Source of the DNA: Agathobaculum ammoniilyticum
GTDB lineage: Bacteria; Bacillota; Clostridia; Oscillospirales; Butyricicoccaceae
Length of the DNA: 64,000 bases
Assembly: GCF_025567315.1 (NCBI RefSeq)
Contig: NZ_JAOQJE010000008.1
Span: 62,001 to 126,000, forward strand
Reading direction: 5' to 3'
In this document: piece after piece, positions 1-8,763 of the stretch
Layout: the number at the start of each line of letters is the position of its first letter
How positions within the stretch are numbered: the stretch's first letter is position 1
Translations under genes and position numbers: made by a program
The notes under the pieces: model-generated
What the model was told of the DNA's origin: nothing
Seen by the model: the letters and a program-made list of their open reading frames with translations, nothing else
The model's database searches: none

Positions 1-154
1 TGGGTTCACATCCTTTGGTGTTCATAAGAATGGGAATGCGGTGTGCCGATGGATACTCATATATATAGTATACCAAAAACGCAGATGAAACAATGTTTTT
101 TTAAGCGCGGCGGCTGCATTTTTCCATTCCGGCCGCCGCGCTGCGCTTTCTCGG

Positions 155-177
155 AAAGGGCGGGGCAGCCCCGCCCT
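155..177 (-). terminator. GC-rich hairpin downstream of the GNAT gene
   Basis: An 8-bp perfect GC stem (158-165 with 169-176) lies just past the stop of the minus-strand acetyltransferase and is followed on that strand by only three T residues, so it is a weak intrinsic terminator candidate. A second GC-rich inverted repeat (105-114 with 132-141) lies further on and lacks a T-run on either strand. The rest of 1-154 shows no gene. Confidence 0.45.
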
Positions 178-179
178 GC

Positions 180-815
180 CTATGCCAGGAAGGAGCGGCT
201 TATGATATAAAATTCCTCTTGGCTGGGCAGACGGCGCTTTTCCATGGGCTCCAGGCTGTCATCATACCGCGCCGCCGCCTTCTCATCGACCTCCATAGCG
301 GGGCTGCCATAATATACCCAGCGTTCCCCGCCGAGTGCATGGGGGACAAGCTCCTTGACCAGCATCGCCGCGGGGAAGCGCTCGTCCTCCGTGGCGATAT
401 GGAACCGCCTGCAGCTCTGAAAGCCGCGGCCCACATAATTGGCGGGACTGCCGAAAATAACGATCCCATCATACCCAAGGGCGGCCGCACGCACGAACGA
501 ATGCTCCATCAGCCGCGTCCCATAGCCTTTCCGCTGATACTCCGGCGCGATGCTGAGCGGGCCGAACGTCAGGATATCCTTTTCCATACCCGACTCGCCG
601 ACCAGCTTGGCTTTTGTATACATAATATTGCCGATGACCTGCCCGTCCAGCTCGAGTACGAAATCCAGCTCCGGCAGGAAGTCCGCATGCCCGCGCATGC
701 AGTGGACCAGGTAATGCTCCACACAGCCCGGGATATAAATATTGTAGAAAGCACGGCGTGTGAGCGTTTCCACGGCGGTATAGTCGCCTGCCGTTTCATT
801 GCGTATCACCATCAT
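180..815 (-). CDS. GNAT family N-acetyltransferase
   Basis: Predicted acetyl-CoA-dependent N-acetyltransferase of 211 aa; the substrate is unknown. The central part has the GNAT fold signature: a beta strand ending in GPLSIAPEYQRKGYGTRL, where Q/RxxGxG/A (QRKGYG) binds the acetyl-CoA pyrophosphate, followed by a helix and GYDGIVIFGSPANYVGRGF, a typical second half of the domain. The open frame extends upstream to 890, but an AAAGGAG site at 824-830 lies 8 nt before the ATG at 815, which fixes the start at MMVIRNE. It is the last of three minus-strand genes, 90 bp after the acyl-CoA ligase, so co-transcription is possible but not shown. Confidence 0.85.
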   Translation of the reverse strand: MMVIRNETAGDYTAVETLTRRAFYNIYIPGCVEHYLVHCMRGHADFLPELDFVLELDGQVIGNIMYTKAKLVGESGMEKDILTFGPLSIAPEYQRKGYGTRLMEHSFVRAAALGYDGIVIFGSPANYVGRGFQSCRRFHIATEDERFPAAMLVKELVPHALGGERWVYYGSPAMEVDEKAAARYDDSLEPMEKRRLPSQEEFYIISRSFLA

Positions 816-905
816 GTGACCATCTCCTTTCGGTTTGTCGACGGATAAAAAGGAGCTGCAGGACGGCCGGCGTCCCGCAGCCCACTGCACGGTTCCCCCT
901 GCCGG

Positions 906-2540
906 TCAGCCCAGTGCCTCGCGCAGCTTGTAATGCATCAGCTTGCCGGTTGCGGTGTGCGGCAGCTCGTTAACGATATGGTAGACGCGCGGCCACTTAT
1001 AGGAGGACAGCATGGGGCTTTGTGCGCAGTACGCTTTGAGCTCCTCTGTGGTCAGGCTGTCGTCCGACGGGACGACGTATGCCGCCACGACTTCGCCGCG
1101 CAGCGCGTCCGGCACGCCGATGACCGCGCTTTCCGCGACCTTGGGGTGGCCGTTGAGCACGGCTTCAATCTGCGCCGGATAGATATTCTCGCCCGCGGAC
1201 ACAATCATGTCGTCCTTGCGTCCGGCAACGGTAACGAATTCATCTTCATCCCAGGTACCCACGTCGCCGGTGTAGAGCCAGCCCTTATAGAATTTTCGGG
1301 CGGTCATTTCCGGATTATTGAAATAGCAAAACGCGCTTTTCGCGGGGGAGGAAATGATGATCTCGCCCGGAGTCTCCCCGTCGCGCGGGACGGTATCCTC
1401 CGGCTCCGCGTGCGCGCCGTCCGCGCGGAGGGCGACCAGGCGCACCTCGTCGTCCGTGCAGGAGCGGCCGGCTGAGCCAGCCCGGGCGGGCAGGTCGAAC
1501 GGACGCAGGAAAGTGTTCCAGAACGTTTCGGTGGTGCCGTAGCCGTTGAAGATATTGGGGGTCAGAAGCTGCATGTATTTTTCGCATGCGGCCTTTTCAA
1601 ACGGCGCGCCCATGGTTACGATGCCGCGCAGCGCGGACAGGTCGGCGGGCGTGCGTTCCTGGGTGCGCGCGAGCATGGCGATGATGGTCGGTACGCCGAT
1701 CAGGAAAGAGATGCGGTATTTTTCCGTGTATTCCAGACAGCGCTTGGGCGCGAAGTCGCGCAGGATGACGACCTCGCCTCCCGCGTACAGGGTCGGGCAG
1801 GGGCCACCCGAATGGATGCCGCCGCGGTGGAACCAAGGGGTCATATTCATCGTGCGGTCGGTCGGACCCAGCGGGAAATGCATCATCACATCATGCGCGG
1901 AAAGCACCTCGTTGACATTGTTGATCGGCACGCCCTTGGGCCGGTTGGTCGTACCCGAGGTATACAGGCGGGTGGTTTCGTCGTAGATATGGGGGGCGAA
2001 ATCGACCGGCGGGTCGGTCTCCGACTGGCCGGACACATAATCCGGATAACAGACATGACCGTCGGGCGCCTGCGCGCCGCCCCGGTAATCGACCATCACA
2101 ACGGCCTGCGGCTTGTACTCGCACAGCGCAAGCGCGTCGCCGGACAGTTCGCCGAAGGCAGCGTCGTACAGGAACGCCTTGGGGCGGCTGTCGTCGATCA
2201 CGAGCGCGATTTCGCCCGCGCCCTGGCGGTAGTTGACCGGACAGGCGATGGCGCCGATCTTGTGCGCCGCCAGATAGCAGAACACGAATTCAGGAGAATT
2301 GAGCAGGGCGAACATCACCACGTCATTTTTCCCCACCCCGTCCGCGCGCAGCGCGTGCGCCAAGCGGTTGGCTGCGGCATTCAGCTCGCGGTAGGTCCAG
2401 CGGCGGCCAGAGAGAGGGTCGTGCAGCGCCGGCCGCGCGCCGAAACGGGATACGTTGCGTAAAAAACCGTTCAAATAGGTGAACCGAGTCTCAAAGGTGT
2501 CCCGAAACATGGACACATCATAGGTATATTCATTCTTCAT
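906..2540 (-). CDS. AMP-forming acyl-CoA synthetase (CaiC/long-chain type)
   Basis: A 544-aa adenylate-forming enzyme that would activate a carboxylic acid to its acyl-CoA through an acyl-AMP. The P-loop motif YTSGTTNRPKGV is at about residues 193-204. An A5-like motif NGYGTTET follows, and the C-terminal domain has YTGDVGTWDEDEF, the hinge GRKDDMIVSAGENIYP and the catalytic-lysine motif TATGKLMHYKLRE. Length is normal for the family. It starts 12 bp after the stop of the FabF-type gene, so the two are probably one transcript. The substrate cannot be read from sequence; a CaiC-like role is possible because a carnitine-type operon lies at the other end of the window, but the two are about 55 kb apart. 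Confidence 0.9.
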   Translation of the reverse strand: MKNEYTYDVSMFRDTFETRFTYLNGFLRNVSRFGARPALHDPLSGRRWTYRELNAAANRLAHALRADGVGKNDVVMFALLNSPEFVFCYLAAHKIGAIACPVNYRQGAGEIALVIDDSRPKAFLYDAAFGELSGDALALCEYKPQAVVMVDYRGGAQAPDGHVCYPDYVSGQSETDPPVDFAPHIYDETTRLYTSGTTNRPKGVPINNVNEVLSAHDVMMHFPLGPTDRTMNMTPWFHRGGIHSGGPCPTLYAGGEVVILRDFAPKRCLEYTEKYRISFLIGVPTIIAMLARTQERTPADLSALRGIVTMGAPFEKAACEKYMQLLTPNIFNGYGTTETFWNTFLRPFDLPARAGSAGRSCTDDEVRLVALRADGAHAEPEDTVPRDGETPGEIIISSPAKSAFCYFNNPEMTARKFYKGWLYTGDVGTWDEDEFVTVAGRKDDMIVSAGENIYPAQIEAVLNGHPKVAESAVIGVPDALRGEVVAAYVVPSDDSLTTEELKAYCAQSPMLSSYKWPRVYHIVNELPHTATGKLMHYKLREALG

Positions 2541-2552
2541 TTCAAAGGGGCC

Positions 2553-3788
2553 TCATTTCTGGTATCGGGAAAGGACGATGCTGGAGTTCTGCCCGCCGAA
2601 GCCGAGGGAGTTGCTCATGGCTGAGTCGATATTCGCCCGGCGGGCCTGATTGGGAACATAATCAAGGTCGCATTCCGGATCTGGATTTTCAAGGTGCAGG
2701 GTGGGCGGCAGGATACCGTCACGGATGGCTAGGATGCAGGCGATCGCCTCGGTCAGGCCGCCCGCGCCCATCAGGTGTCCGGTGGCGGATTTGGTCGAGG
2801 ACAAGGGGGGCGCGGTCTCGCGTCCGCCGAACACGGCCTTGACCGCCAGCGTTTCCGCCCTGTCCCCCAACGGGGTGGAGGTGCCGTGCGCATTAATGTA
2901 GCCGATGGCGGCGGGCGGCAGGCCGGCGCGTCCGAGCGCCCGCTTCATACAGGCCGCGGCGCCCGCGCCGTCCGGACAGGGCGCGGTGACGTGATGCGCG
3001 TCCGAGGTGTTGGCCCAGCCGGCCAGCACGGCGTATATATCGGCGTCGCGCGCCAGGGCGTGTTCCTCGGTTTCGATGATGAGCGCGCCGCCGCCCTCGC
3101 CGATAACGAACCCGTCGCGGTCGAGGTCGAACGGGCGGCAGGCATGTTCAGGGTCGTCGTTACGGCGGGACAGCGCCTTGGCCTGCGACAGGCCGGACAC
3201 CACAATCGGACACAGGATGCTTTCCCCACCGACCGCGAGCACCGCGTCCGCCTCGCCGGTGCGCAGCAGCATGGCGGCGGTCATGATCGCGTCGCCGCCC
3301 GCGGAGCAGGCGGTGTTGAGCGTCAGGCTCGGCCCGCAGATGCCATGCGCAATGGCGATCTGCGCGGCGGCGATGTTGCCGATGGTCATAGGCACGAAGC
3401 GGGGGCCGACGCGGTGGCCCGCGTCGAACGCGGACTGTGTCTGCGCGACCGTGGTCACGCCATCCATCGCCGTACCCATCACGATGCCGATGCGGTCGGG
3501 CTCGCCCGAAACCGAAAGCCCGCTGTTCCCGAGCGCCTCCTGCGCGGCAGCGAAAGCGAACTGCATGAAGGGGTCCATCGTGCGCGCGAGCGCCTTGGGC
3601 ATGTGGTCGACGGGGGCGAAACCCTTCAGCTCGGCCGCGATCTGCACGGGCAGGCCGGATGCGTCGAAACGGGTGATCGGGCCTACACCGCAGCGGCCGG
3701 CCTTGAGCGCCTCCCAGTAGGCGGCGACCCCGATGCCGATGGGCGTTACCGCGCCCATGCCGGTGATTACCAGTGTTTTTTCTGTCAT
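2553..3788 (-). CDS. fabF: beta-ketoacyl-ACP synthase II (FabF/KAS II family)
   Basis: A thiolase-fold condensing enzyme that elongates acyl-ACP with malonyl-ACP. The Cys-His-His triad is visible: nucleophile Cys in NTACSAGGDAI, His in NAHGTSTPLGD and His in KSATGHLMGAGG. The end (NSLGFGGQNSS) is typical of KAS II. The open frame starts at 3794, but the GAGGA site directly abuts that ATG; the ATG at 3788 (MTEKTLVITG) is 6 nt from it and is the better start, giving 411 aa. It sits first in a minus-strand pair with an acyl-CoA ligase and without acpP or other fab genes nearby, so a role outside bulk fatty acid synthesis is possible. Confidence 0.9.
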   Translation of the reverse strand: MTEKTLVITGMGAVTPIGIGVAAYWEALKAGRCGVGPITRFDASGLPVQIAAELKGFAPVDHMPKALARTMDPFMQFAFAAAQEALGNSGLSVSGEPDRIGIVMGTAMDGVTTVAQTQSAFDAGHRVGPRFVPMTIGNIAAAQIAIAHGICGPSLTLNTACSAGGDAIMTAAMLLRTGEADAVLAVGGESILCPIVVSGLSQAKALSRRNDDPEHACRPFDLDRDGFVIGEGGGALIIETEEHALARDADIYAVLAGWANTSDAHHVTAPCPDGAGAAACMKRALGRAGLPPAAIGYINAHGTSTPLGDRAETLAVKAVFGGRETAPPLSSTKSATGHLMGAGGLTEAIACILAIRDGILPPTLHLENPDPECDLDYVPNQARRANIDSAMSNSLGFGGQNSSIVLSRYQK

Positions 3789-3889
3789 ACTCATTCCTCA
3801 ATTTCTATATTCAGTTGATAGAAATACATGTATAGTATACCAGATTAAGCGAAAAAATAAAAGTATTTTCACCTTATAATATGTTCAAT

Positions 3890-3921
3890 AACAAAAGCCT
3901 CCCCGCTGCAGCGGGGAGGCT
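3890..3921 (-). terminator. Rho-independent terminator downstream of cotJC fragment
   Basis: A perfect 26-nt palindrome (3896-3921, core CCCCGCTGCAGCGGGG) is followed on the minus strand by TTTTGTTATT. It lies 13 bp past the stop of the catalase fragment and looks like the native terminator of that gene. Confidence 0.8.
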
Positions 3922-3934
3922 GGGAAAGGAAAAC

Positions 3935-4255
3935 TCAGGCCTTTTTCGGTTCGGCAGGCGCCGCAGCGCCGGCGGAAAGGTTGGGCAGCTTGGGCGCCCA
4001 GGTCCTTTCAGGCGGGCGGATGTCGATTGCGGGATTGAAGGCATAGTAGTTCTTCGCGTCCAGGTTCTCCTGCACGACGCGCAGGGCGTCGCCGAAGCGC
4101 TGGAAGTGTACGATCTCCCGTTCACGGAGGAATTTGAGCGGCTCGCGGACATCTGGATTGTCGATCAGGCGCAGCAGGTTGTCATAGGTCGTGCGGGCTT
4201 TCTGCTCTGCTGCAACTGCAAAAGAACAACATATCATTCGAAACAGATAGGACAA
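3935..4255 (-). pseudogene. cotJC: CotJC/manganese-catalase family protein, 5'-truncated
   Basis: About 95 codons match the C-terminal part of spore-coat CotJC / Mn-catalases: AEQKARTTYDNLLRLID, then REREIVHFQRFGDAL with the helix that carries E and H metal ligands, then a Pro/Ala-rich tail. Family members are near 200 aa or more, so the N-terminal half is missing. Similarity stops near 4215; the residues before it (MSYLFRMICC...) do not fit the family and are probably read through the junction. The break coincides with the left edge of the mobile region, suggesting that insertion or deletion truncated the host gene. Confidence 0.75.
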
Positions 4256-4352
4256 GCTGCCTCCCCTTACACTACAACCATACTGCTATACTACTTGAAA
4301 GGTCTGCTCGACGTGGAGAGCGGGAAGCTGTTCAACACGTCGAGTAATATGA
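4216..4352. other. Junction between truncated cotJC and truncated SpaA-like gene
   Basis: Short AT-richer segment linking two genes that each lost their 5' part. It holds an inverted repeat with 8-bp arms (CTCGACGT at 4307-4314, ACGTCGAG at 4337-4344). No coding signal of its own was recognised. It may mark an element end or an internal rearrangement. Confidence 0.45.
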
Positions 4353-6029
4353 CTATGCAGTAGTCGTATCACATATAAGAAGATAGACGAGGATACCCGC
4401 CAGCCGCTCAAAAAGACTGTGTTCAAGATCACCAAATCCAGAGGCGAGTTTGTCAGGGAAGCCGAAACCGACGCAAACGGCGCTATCACACTGGACGGAC
4501 TGCCGGCAGGCAGCTATATTGTGACGGAGATCAAAGCGCCGGACGGGTATATTTTGCAGGATACACCCAAGACCTTTGAGATCAAGGATAGCGGGAGCAT
4601 GGAACTGGTGTTCACGAATAAAAAGGCATACGGATTGCAGATCCGCAAAGTCGTCAAAGGTACAAACCAGCCGCTGGACGGCTGCGCGTTTACAGTGGAA
4701 AAGGCGAATGGCGAGATGGTCGGCACTTACACCACGGATTCCTCCGGCCTTGTGACGGTTTCCGGTCTGGAGGACGGCGTCTATATTGTGACCGAGCTAT
4801 CCTGTCCGGAGGGTTACCGGCTGGACCCGACCCCGCAGAACGTGATTGTAACGTCCGGGGAGCTGGCGACCGTCACCTTTGAAAATGAAAAGCTCGCCGG
4901 CGTGCGCATTAAAAAGGTCGACGCCGTGACAGGCGAGGGCGTCTATGGGGTACGCTTTCTCATCAAGGATGGGCACAACAACCTGATTGGCGAGTACAGT
5001 ACCGATCAGGACGGCTACATCGAACTGGACAACCTGCTGACAGACGGCAAGAGCGAAATCAAGATCAAGGTGGAGGAGGTCGCTGCCGCGGAAGGCTATG
5101 TGCTGGACGATACCGTGCGCACGCTCCGCGTCCGGCGCGGCGAGACGACCGAGCTTGTCGTGGAAAACACCCCGATCCTTGGCCAGATACAGGTGGTCAA
5201 AAAGTCTTCGCAGGACAACCCAGTCACGAATCAGTCGAAAGGCAGCCTGCTCGAGGGCGCGGTGTTCGAGATCACCAACGCCGACATCGGCCGCGTGGTG
5301 GACACCATGACCTCGGATTCCCGAGGCATTGCCGCCTCCAACCCGATCCCACTGGGCCGCTACTATGTGCAGGAGGTGCAGGTGCCGCGGTTTTATCAGC
5401 TGAACAACGAAAAGGTAGAGGCCAAGCCCAAGGTGGAAGGCGACGTGGTGCAGATCGAGATGTACAACGACCCGGCAAACATCCAGACCACCATTGAAAA
5501 GACCGGCAACTACACGGTAGACGCCGGCTCGAATATGCGGTATGACTTCACGAACATTGCAAATAACTCGAATGTTACGCTGGACAACTTCTTCTGGCAT
5601 GACCGCATTCCCACGGACGCGGTGCGCGCGGCCACGCTGACCACCGGTACCTACAATGCCCGCGTCTGGTATAAGATCACCTTTAAGACCAACATGAATG
5701 ATTACCGGACATTGGCAGATAACCTGCTTTTGACTAACGCATACTCGTTCAAGATCGACAGTGGCTCACTCAAACTGGCGGCCGGCGAATATGTGACCGA
5801 TATCCGCTTTGAGTTCGGCACCGTACCGGCTGGCTTCAAAATGACCGAGAAAGCGACGCTGCTGGTCTATGTGCCGGATTACATGGCGAATGGTTATAAC
5901 ATCATCAACCGCGCGGATTGCGGCGGCTCGTATCAGGGCGAGTGGGACAACGCTGTCAGCGCATGGGTGACTAAAATCTACCGCGCGCCCACATATACCA
6001 AGCCTACGCTCCCGCAGACTGGATTCTAA
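4353..6029 (+). CDS. SpaA/Cna-B-type isopeptide surface protein, 5'-truncated, ends LPQTGF
   Basis: The reading frame opens directly after a stop at 4350 with no ribosome site, and the family pattern starts at once (KKIDEDTRQPLKKTVFKI), so the N-terminus with its signal peptide is missing. At least four SpaA-like beta repeats follow, each with the VTEIKAPDGY/TELSCPEGY type of motif (Glu of the Lys-Asn isopeptide site), then a non-repeated beta-rich domain of about 165 residues. The protein ends in LPQTGF with no membrane helix or basic tail after the sorting motif. A membrane protein and a sortase follow, the usual neighbours of these ICE surface proteins. With no start it may not be expressed. 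Confidence 0.75.
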   Translation, partial: LCSSRITYKKIDEDTRQPLKKTVFKITKSRGEFVREAETDANGAITLDGLPAGSYIVTEIKAPDGYILQDTPKTFEIKDSGSMELVFTNKKAYGLQIRKVVKGTNQPLDGCAFTVEKANGEMVGTYTTDSSGLVTVSGLEDGVYIVTELSCPEGYRLDPTPQNVIVTSGELATVTFENEKLAGVRIKKVDAVTGEGVYGVRFLIKDGHNNLIGEYSTDQDGYIELDNLLTDGKSEIKIKVEEVAAAEGYVLDDTVRTLRVRRGETTELVVENTPILGQIQVVKKSSQDNPVTNQSKGSLLEGAVFEITNADIGRVVDTMTSDSRGIAASNPIPLGRYYVQEVQVPRFYQLNNEKVEAKPKVEGDVVQIEMYNDPANIQTTIEKTGNYTVDAGSNMRYDFTNIANNSNVTLDNFFWHDRIPTDAVRAATLTTGTYNARVWYKITFKTNMNDYRTLADNLLLTNAYSFKIDSGSLKLAAGEYVTDIRFEFGTVPAGFKMTEKATLLVYVPDYMANGYNIINRADCGGSYQGEWDNAVSAWVTKIYRAPTYTKPTLPQTGF

Positions 6030-6052
6030 AAAGAAAGAAAGGGCTTTGCAAT

Positions 6053-6997
6053 ATGAAGAACAGAAAACAACTGCAGAGGCTGATTATGCCGCTGCTCGCC
6101 GCGCTGTTTATCGGCGCGGCGGGCGCAGTACAGGAAAGCGAACAGGTGCTGCTCGACGGCGACAAAGCAAGCTTTGAGCCGGTCAGCACCGAACTGGTTG
6201 AGATCAACGGAGTGCCGACACTCACCAAGACTTTTGAGCTGGCGCCGGACATCGATCCCGCTCTGCTCCGTGAGGAGCCGTTTTCTCAGGACGGCTACTG
6301 GTACCGCTATCAGCGTATGGAAAAGGCCGACCAGGAGATAACAGACAAAAAGCAGGCCGAGGAAACGGTCACGGTGGACGCGCCCTCCGGTGAGCTGGCG
6401 GATGTGATCGGCCAGTTCCCAGCGACACGACCATACAGCAAAGACGGCTACACCGGCGAACTGCTGCTGGACGTGCAGAGCATTCAGGTGGAGGCGACCG
6501 GATACAGCACGGTCACGGACGGCCACCCACATACCGTCACCAAAACGTATGAGCTGGCCTACAATGACCGCAGCCTTGTGCCGGAGACTGTGCAGGCAGA
6601 CGGGCTGACCCTGCCGCTGACAGGCCTGAGCTGGTCTGAAACGAAAAACGTGGAGGATTCCGATGTTACCGCGGTCTGGACGGCAACGGCGACATACAGC
6701 AAGACCACCTATACGACCCGCGAAGTGGCGGACGGATACCGCGCTACAGCAGTCTACAAGGGCGAGGTGGGGAAAACCAGCGTCGGGAGCGTGGTCTACA
6801 CCGTGACCTATACGGGAAACAAGATACCGGTCCTGCCCGGGCTGGATCCGGACGTTACCGTATCGCAGGTCGCGATCGTGACAGGGCTGGCAGCCCTGTT
6901 CCTGCTGGCGGCAGTGCTCTGGTATCTGCGTTGGCATATTGTCCACATCTATGTCTATAACGAGGAGCGCCGCATCCATGACGTCGTAAGCCGCTAG
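6053..6997 (+). CDS. Secreted membrane-anchored protein partner of the SpaA-like protein
   Basis: A 314-aa protein with an N-terminal signal peptide (basic start MKNRKQLQR, hydrophobic stretch to about residue 26), an extracellular beta-rich region of about 250 residues and one C-terminal membrane helix (about residues 272-294) followed by a short basic tail. It starts 23 bp after the SpaA-like gene and comes just before a sortase, so it probably belongs to the same surface assembly; its biochemical role is unknown. The frame continues plausibly past the TAG at 6995 (YVRVRMPKYGFRF), and after a shift near 7045 as HEETEYTVILRRRLARWLEG, so the original cytoplasmic tail was probably longer and has been broken. 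Confidence 0.7.
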   Translation: MKNRKQLQRLIMPLLAALFIGAAGAVQESEQVLLDGDKASFEPVSTELVEINGVPTLTKTFELAPDIDPALLREEPFSQDGYWYRYQRMEKADQEITDKKQAEETVTVDAPSGELADVIGQFPATRPYSKDGYTGELLLDVQSIQVEATGYSTVTDGHPHTVTKTYELAYNDRSLVPETVQADGLTLPLTGLSWSETKNVEDSDVTAVWTATATYSKTTYTTREVADGYRATAVYKGEVGKTSVGSVVYTVTYTGNKIPVLPGLDPDVTVSQVAIVTGLAALFLLAAVLWYLRWHIVHIYVYNEERRIHDVVSR

Positions 6998-7128
6998 TAT
7001 GTGCGGGTACGGATGCCGAAGTACGGCTTTCGGTTTTACAGGGGCATGAGGAAACCGAGTATACGGTCATCCTGCGCCGGCGGCTCGCCAGATGGCTGGA
7101 GGGCCTGTCCTTTAACCGGCTGGAGGGT

Positions 7129-7551
7129 ATGGGAGGTGGCTACACTGCCCAAAGCCAGCTCACCACCACAAATGGGCATTTCGGTGCGGTCTCCATCGGC
7201 AGCCGCGGCATTTTCGCTTATGTCTACCCTGGAGCCACCTATGAGAATATGAAAAAGGGCGCCGGTCATGTGGACGGGACAAGCGCCTGGAATGGAAATG
7301 TTTCGTTTTGCGGCCACAACCGCGGCTCGTGGCCGTATTTCGGAAATCTGAAATATGTGCAGGTTGGGGATGTCGTCACTTATAAGACCTCGCTCGGCAT
7401 CCGCACCTACCGCGTTACCTTTGCCGGACGCATCCTTGCTACAGATACGGACGTGCTGAACCCCACGGCAGGCGACCAGATCACTATGCTCACCTGTATC
7501 GCGAACGAACCGGCTTACCGGTTCTGCGTGATCGGACAGGAAATGCGATGA
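7129..7551 (+). CDS. Sortase (class B/D-like), N-terminal part missing or frame-shifted
   Basis: A transpeptidase domain of 140 aa that would join LPXTG-type proteins to wall or pilus. Catalytic residues are all visible: His in FCGHNRGSW, Cys in MLTCI and Arg in the following PAYRFC. KKGAGHVDGTSAWNGNVSF is a typical sortase strand. The usual N-terminal membrane anchor is absent: upstream the same frame is open only to 6982 and encodes what looks like the displaced tail of the preceding protein. It is either a decayed gene or a deletion fusion; without an anchor its activity is doubtful. Confidence 0.75.
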   Translation: MGGGYTAQSQLTTTNGHFGAVSIGSRGIFAYVYPGATYENMKKGAGHVDGTSAWNGNVSFCGHNRGSWPYFGNLKYVQVGDVVTYKTSLGIRTYRVTFAGRILATDTDVLNPTAGDQITMLTCIANEPAYRFCVIGQEMR

Positions 7552-7563
7552 AAGGATGATACA

Positions 7564-8190
7564 ATGAAATTCCGCGGCATGATCGCCGCCTGCATGGCGG
7601 GGGCTCTGCTTCTGCCCACAGGCTGCGCAGACGATACACCGAAAATGGAGGTACCCGATACGGACACGGCGGTATTTACACAGATGGAACAGACAGGTTT
7701 GGAGGGATGGGATGATGCAGAGAATGAGACGGTACAGGATGTGCCGCTGGTGCGGCGTGATGTGGAACTCGCGTCAGGAGGTACGGCCGCCCTGTATGCA
7801 CTTGATACGGGCGAGGAGCCGTCTGCCGGAACGGATGAACTCACATCGGTCAGCGCGGAGCTGGTGCTGAACAGCGCTGCTATCCAGCTGGGCGCATACG
7901 GTACGGTGCGCGAACTGGCCGAAAGCGAGCTGTACCACTGGGCAGATGCGAGCGAATTCGACCTGATCCAGTACACCCAGCCGCTACAGATCAACGAGAC
8001 CCGATATGCAGTCCATCTGCGGTTGGAAAATGACAAAGTCGGTATGGAGCAGCTGGTGGTCTACACTGATCTGGGCGGTGTCGCCCGGGTGGACCGCCTG
8101 TGGCGCTCCATACCGGATATGCAGGCGGAGGAAAGCTCGCCCGCATTTGACAGGACCGCCGCTTATCTCATTTCAAACCAAGCCTTATAA
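7564..8190 (+). CDS. Putative lipoprotein of unknown function
   Basis: A 208-aa protein with a lipoprotein signal: short basic start, hydrophobic stretch and lipobox LLPTGC, so Cys20 or close to it would be lipidated after signal peptidase II. The mature part is acidic and has no domain I recognise. It starts 12 bp after the sortase with a near-canonical ribosome site, and a strong terminator follows, so it closes the surface-protein operon. Confidence 0.7.
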   Translation: MKFRGMIAACMAGALLLPTGCADDTPKMEVPDTDTAVFTQMEQTGLEGWDDAENETVQDVPLVRRDVELASGGTAALYALDTGEEPSAGTDELTSVSAELVLNSAAIQLGAYGTVRELAESELYHWADASEFDLIQYTQPLQINETRYAVHLRLENDKVGMEQLVVYTDLGGVARVDRLWRSIPDMQAEESSPAFDRTAAYLISNQAL

Positions 8191-8198
8191 TATTGGCA

Positions 8199-8242
8199 TG
8201 AGCCGGTATGACCTTTTCCGTTCATACCGGCTCATTGTATTT
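8199..8242 (+). terminator. Rho-independent terminator of the surface-protein operon
   Basis: Perfect 13-bp stem (8199-8211 with 8222-8234) around a 10-nt loop, followed by TTGTATTTTA, immediately after the lipoprotein stop. Confidence 0.9.
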
Positions 8243-8309
8243 TATGGAGAAGCCAGCGGTAAAAATTCAAGAGGTCTGAGTGAAAAAACGAAAGGGAGAT
8301 AAGGAGGGA

Positions 8310-8669
8310 TCAAAGCATAGCAAGAGGCCGCAGTTGGGTCTGCGGTTGGGATAAACGCAGTATGTAAGAAGCCAGGATCTCAATAAATTCGGAGGCGGTA
8401 GGAATACAGGCCAGCGGATAGCCGGCCATCTCGAACAGCAAAGGACGATTGACTTTCCATGCTCTTGCAGCGGCAGTTCGGATATTGCGTTCCACAGCAG
8501 TCCATTTGCAGTGGAAGTGAGAGGCGGTTTCCATATAGATTTTCTTTGTGACAGCCTCTAAACGAGATTCATCATGAACTACCAGACAGATGGCATGGGC
8601 GGTGTGCTGAAACCCTTTGTAGCATCTGGTAATGCCGAATAAACGTAACGTATCCTGAACGGTTGTCAT
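8310..8669 (-). CDS. Stand-alone Spo0A C-terminal (effector) domain protein
   Basis: A 119-aa protein consisting only of a Spo0A-like DNA-binding domain, with no receiver domain. The match runs from LRLFGITRCYKGFQHTAHAI through TKKIYMETASHFHCKW to TAVERNIRTAAARAW, the recognition-helix region that in Spo0A contacts 0A boxes, then PTASEFIEILASYI at the end. The start at 8669 is chosen because GGGAGGA (8677-8683) lies just upstream; the longer open frame is the antisense of the IS110 remnant. It could bind 0A-like sites constitutively and interfere with or mimic the sporulation regulator, but its targets are unknown. Confidence 0.85.
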   Translation of the reverse strand: MTTVQDTLRLFGITRCYKGFQHTAHAICLVVHDESRLEAVTKKIYMETASHFHCKWTAVERNIRTAAARAWKVNRPLLFEMAGYPLACIPTASEFIEILASYILRLSQPQTQLRPLAML

Positions 8670-8763
8670 AGGTATATCCTCCCAAATACAAAGATTTGAG
8701 AAGATAATACAACCAAAAACAGGAAATTCAATTTTTGTCGCTATTATTCGACACTTTTTGTTT

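Noticed and set aside
105..141. GC-rich inverted repeat near the left end as a terminator
   Set aside because: Neither strand has a T-run after the stem.
2775..3818. Long plus-strand open frame opposite fabF, and similar antisense frames over the ligase, virB4, virD4 and ATPase genes
   Set aside because: Shadows of GC-rich genes; no ribosome sites, no recognisable domains, Arg/Pro/Ala-rich nonsense composition.
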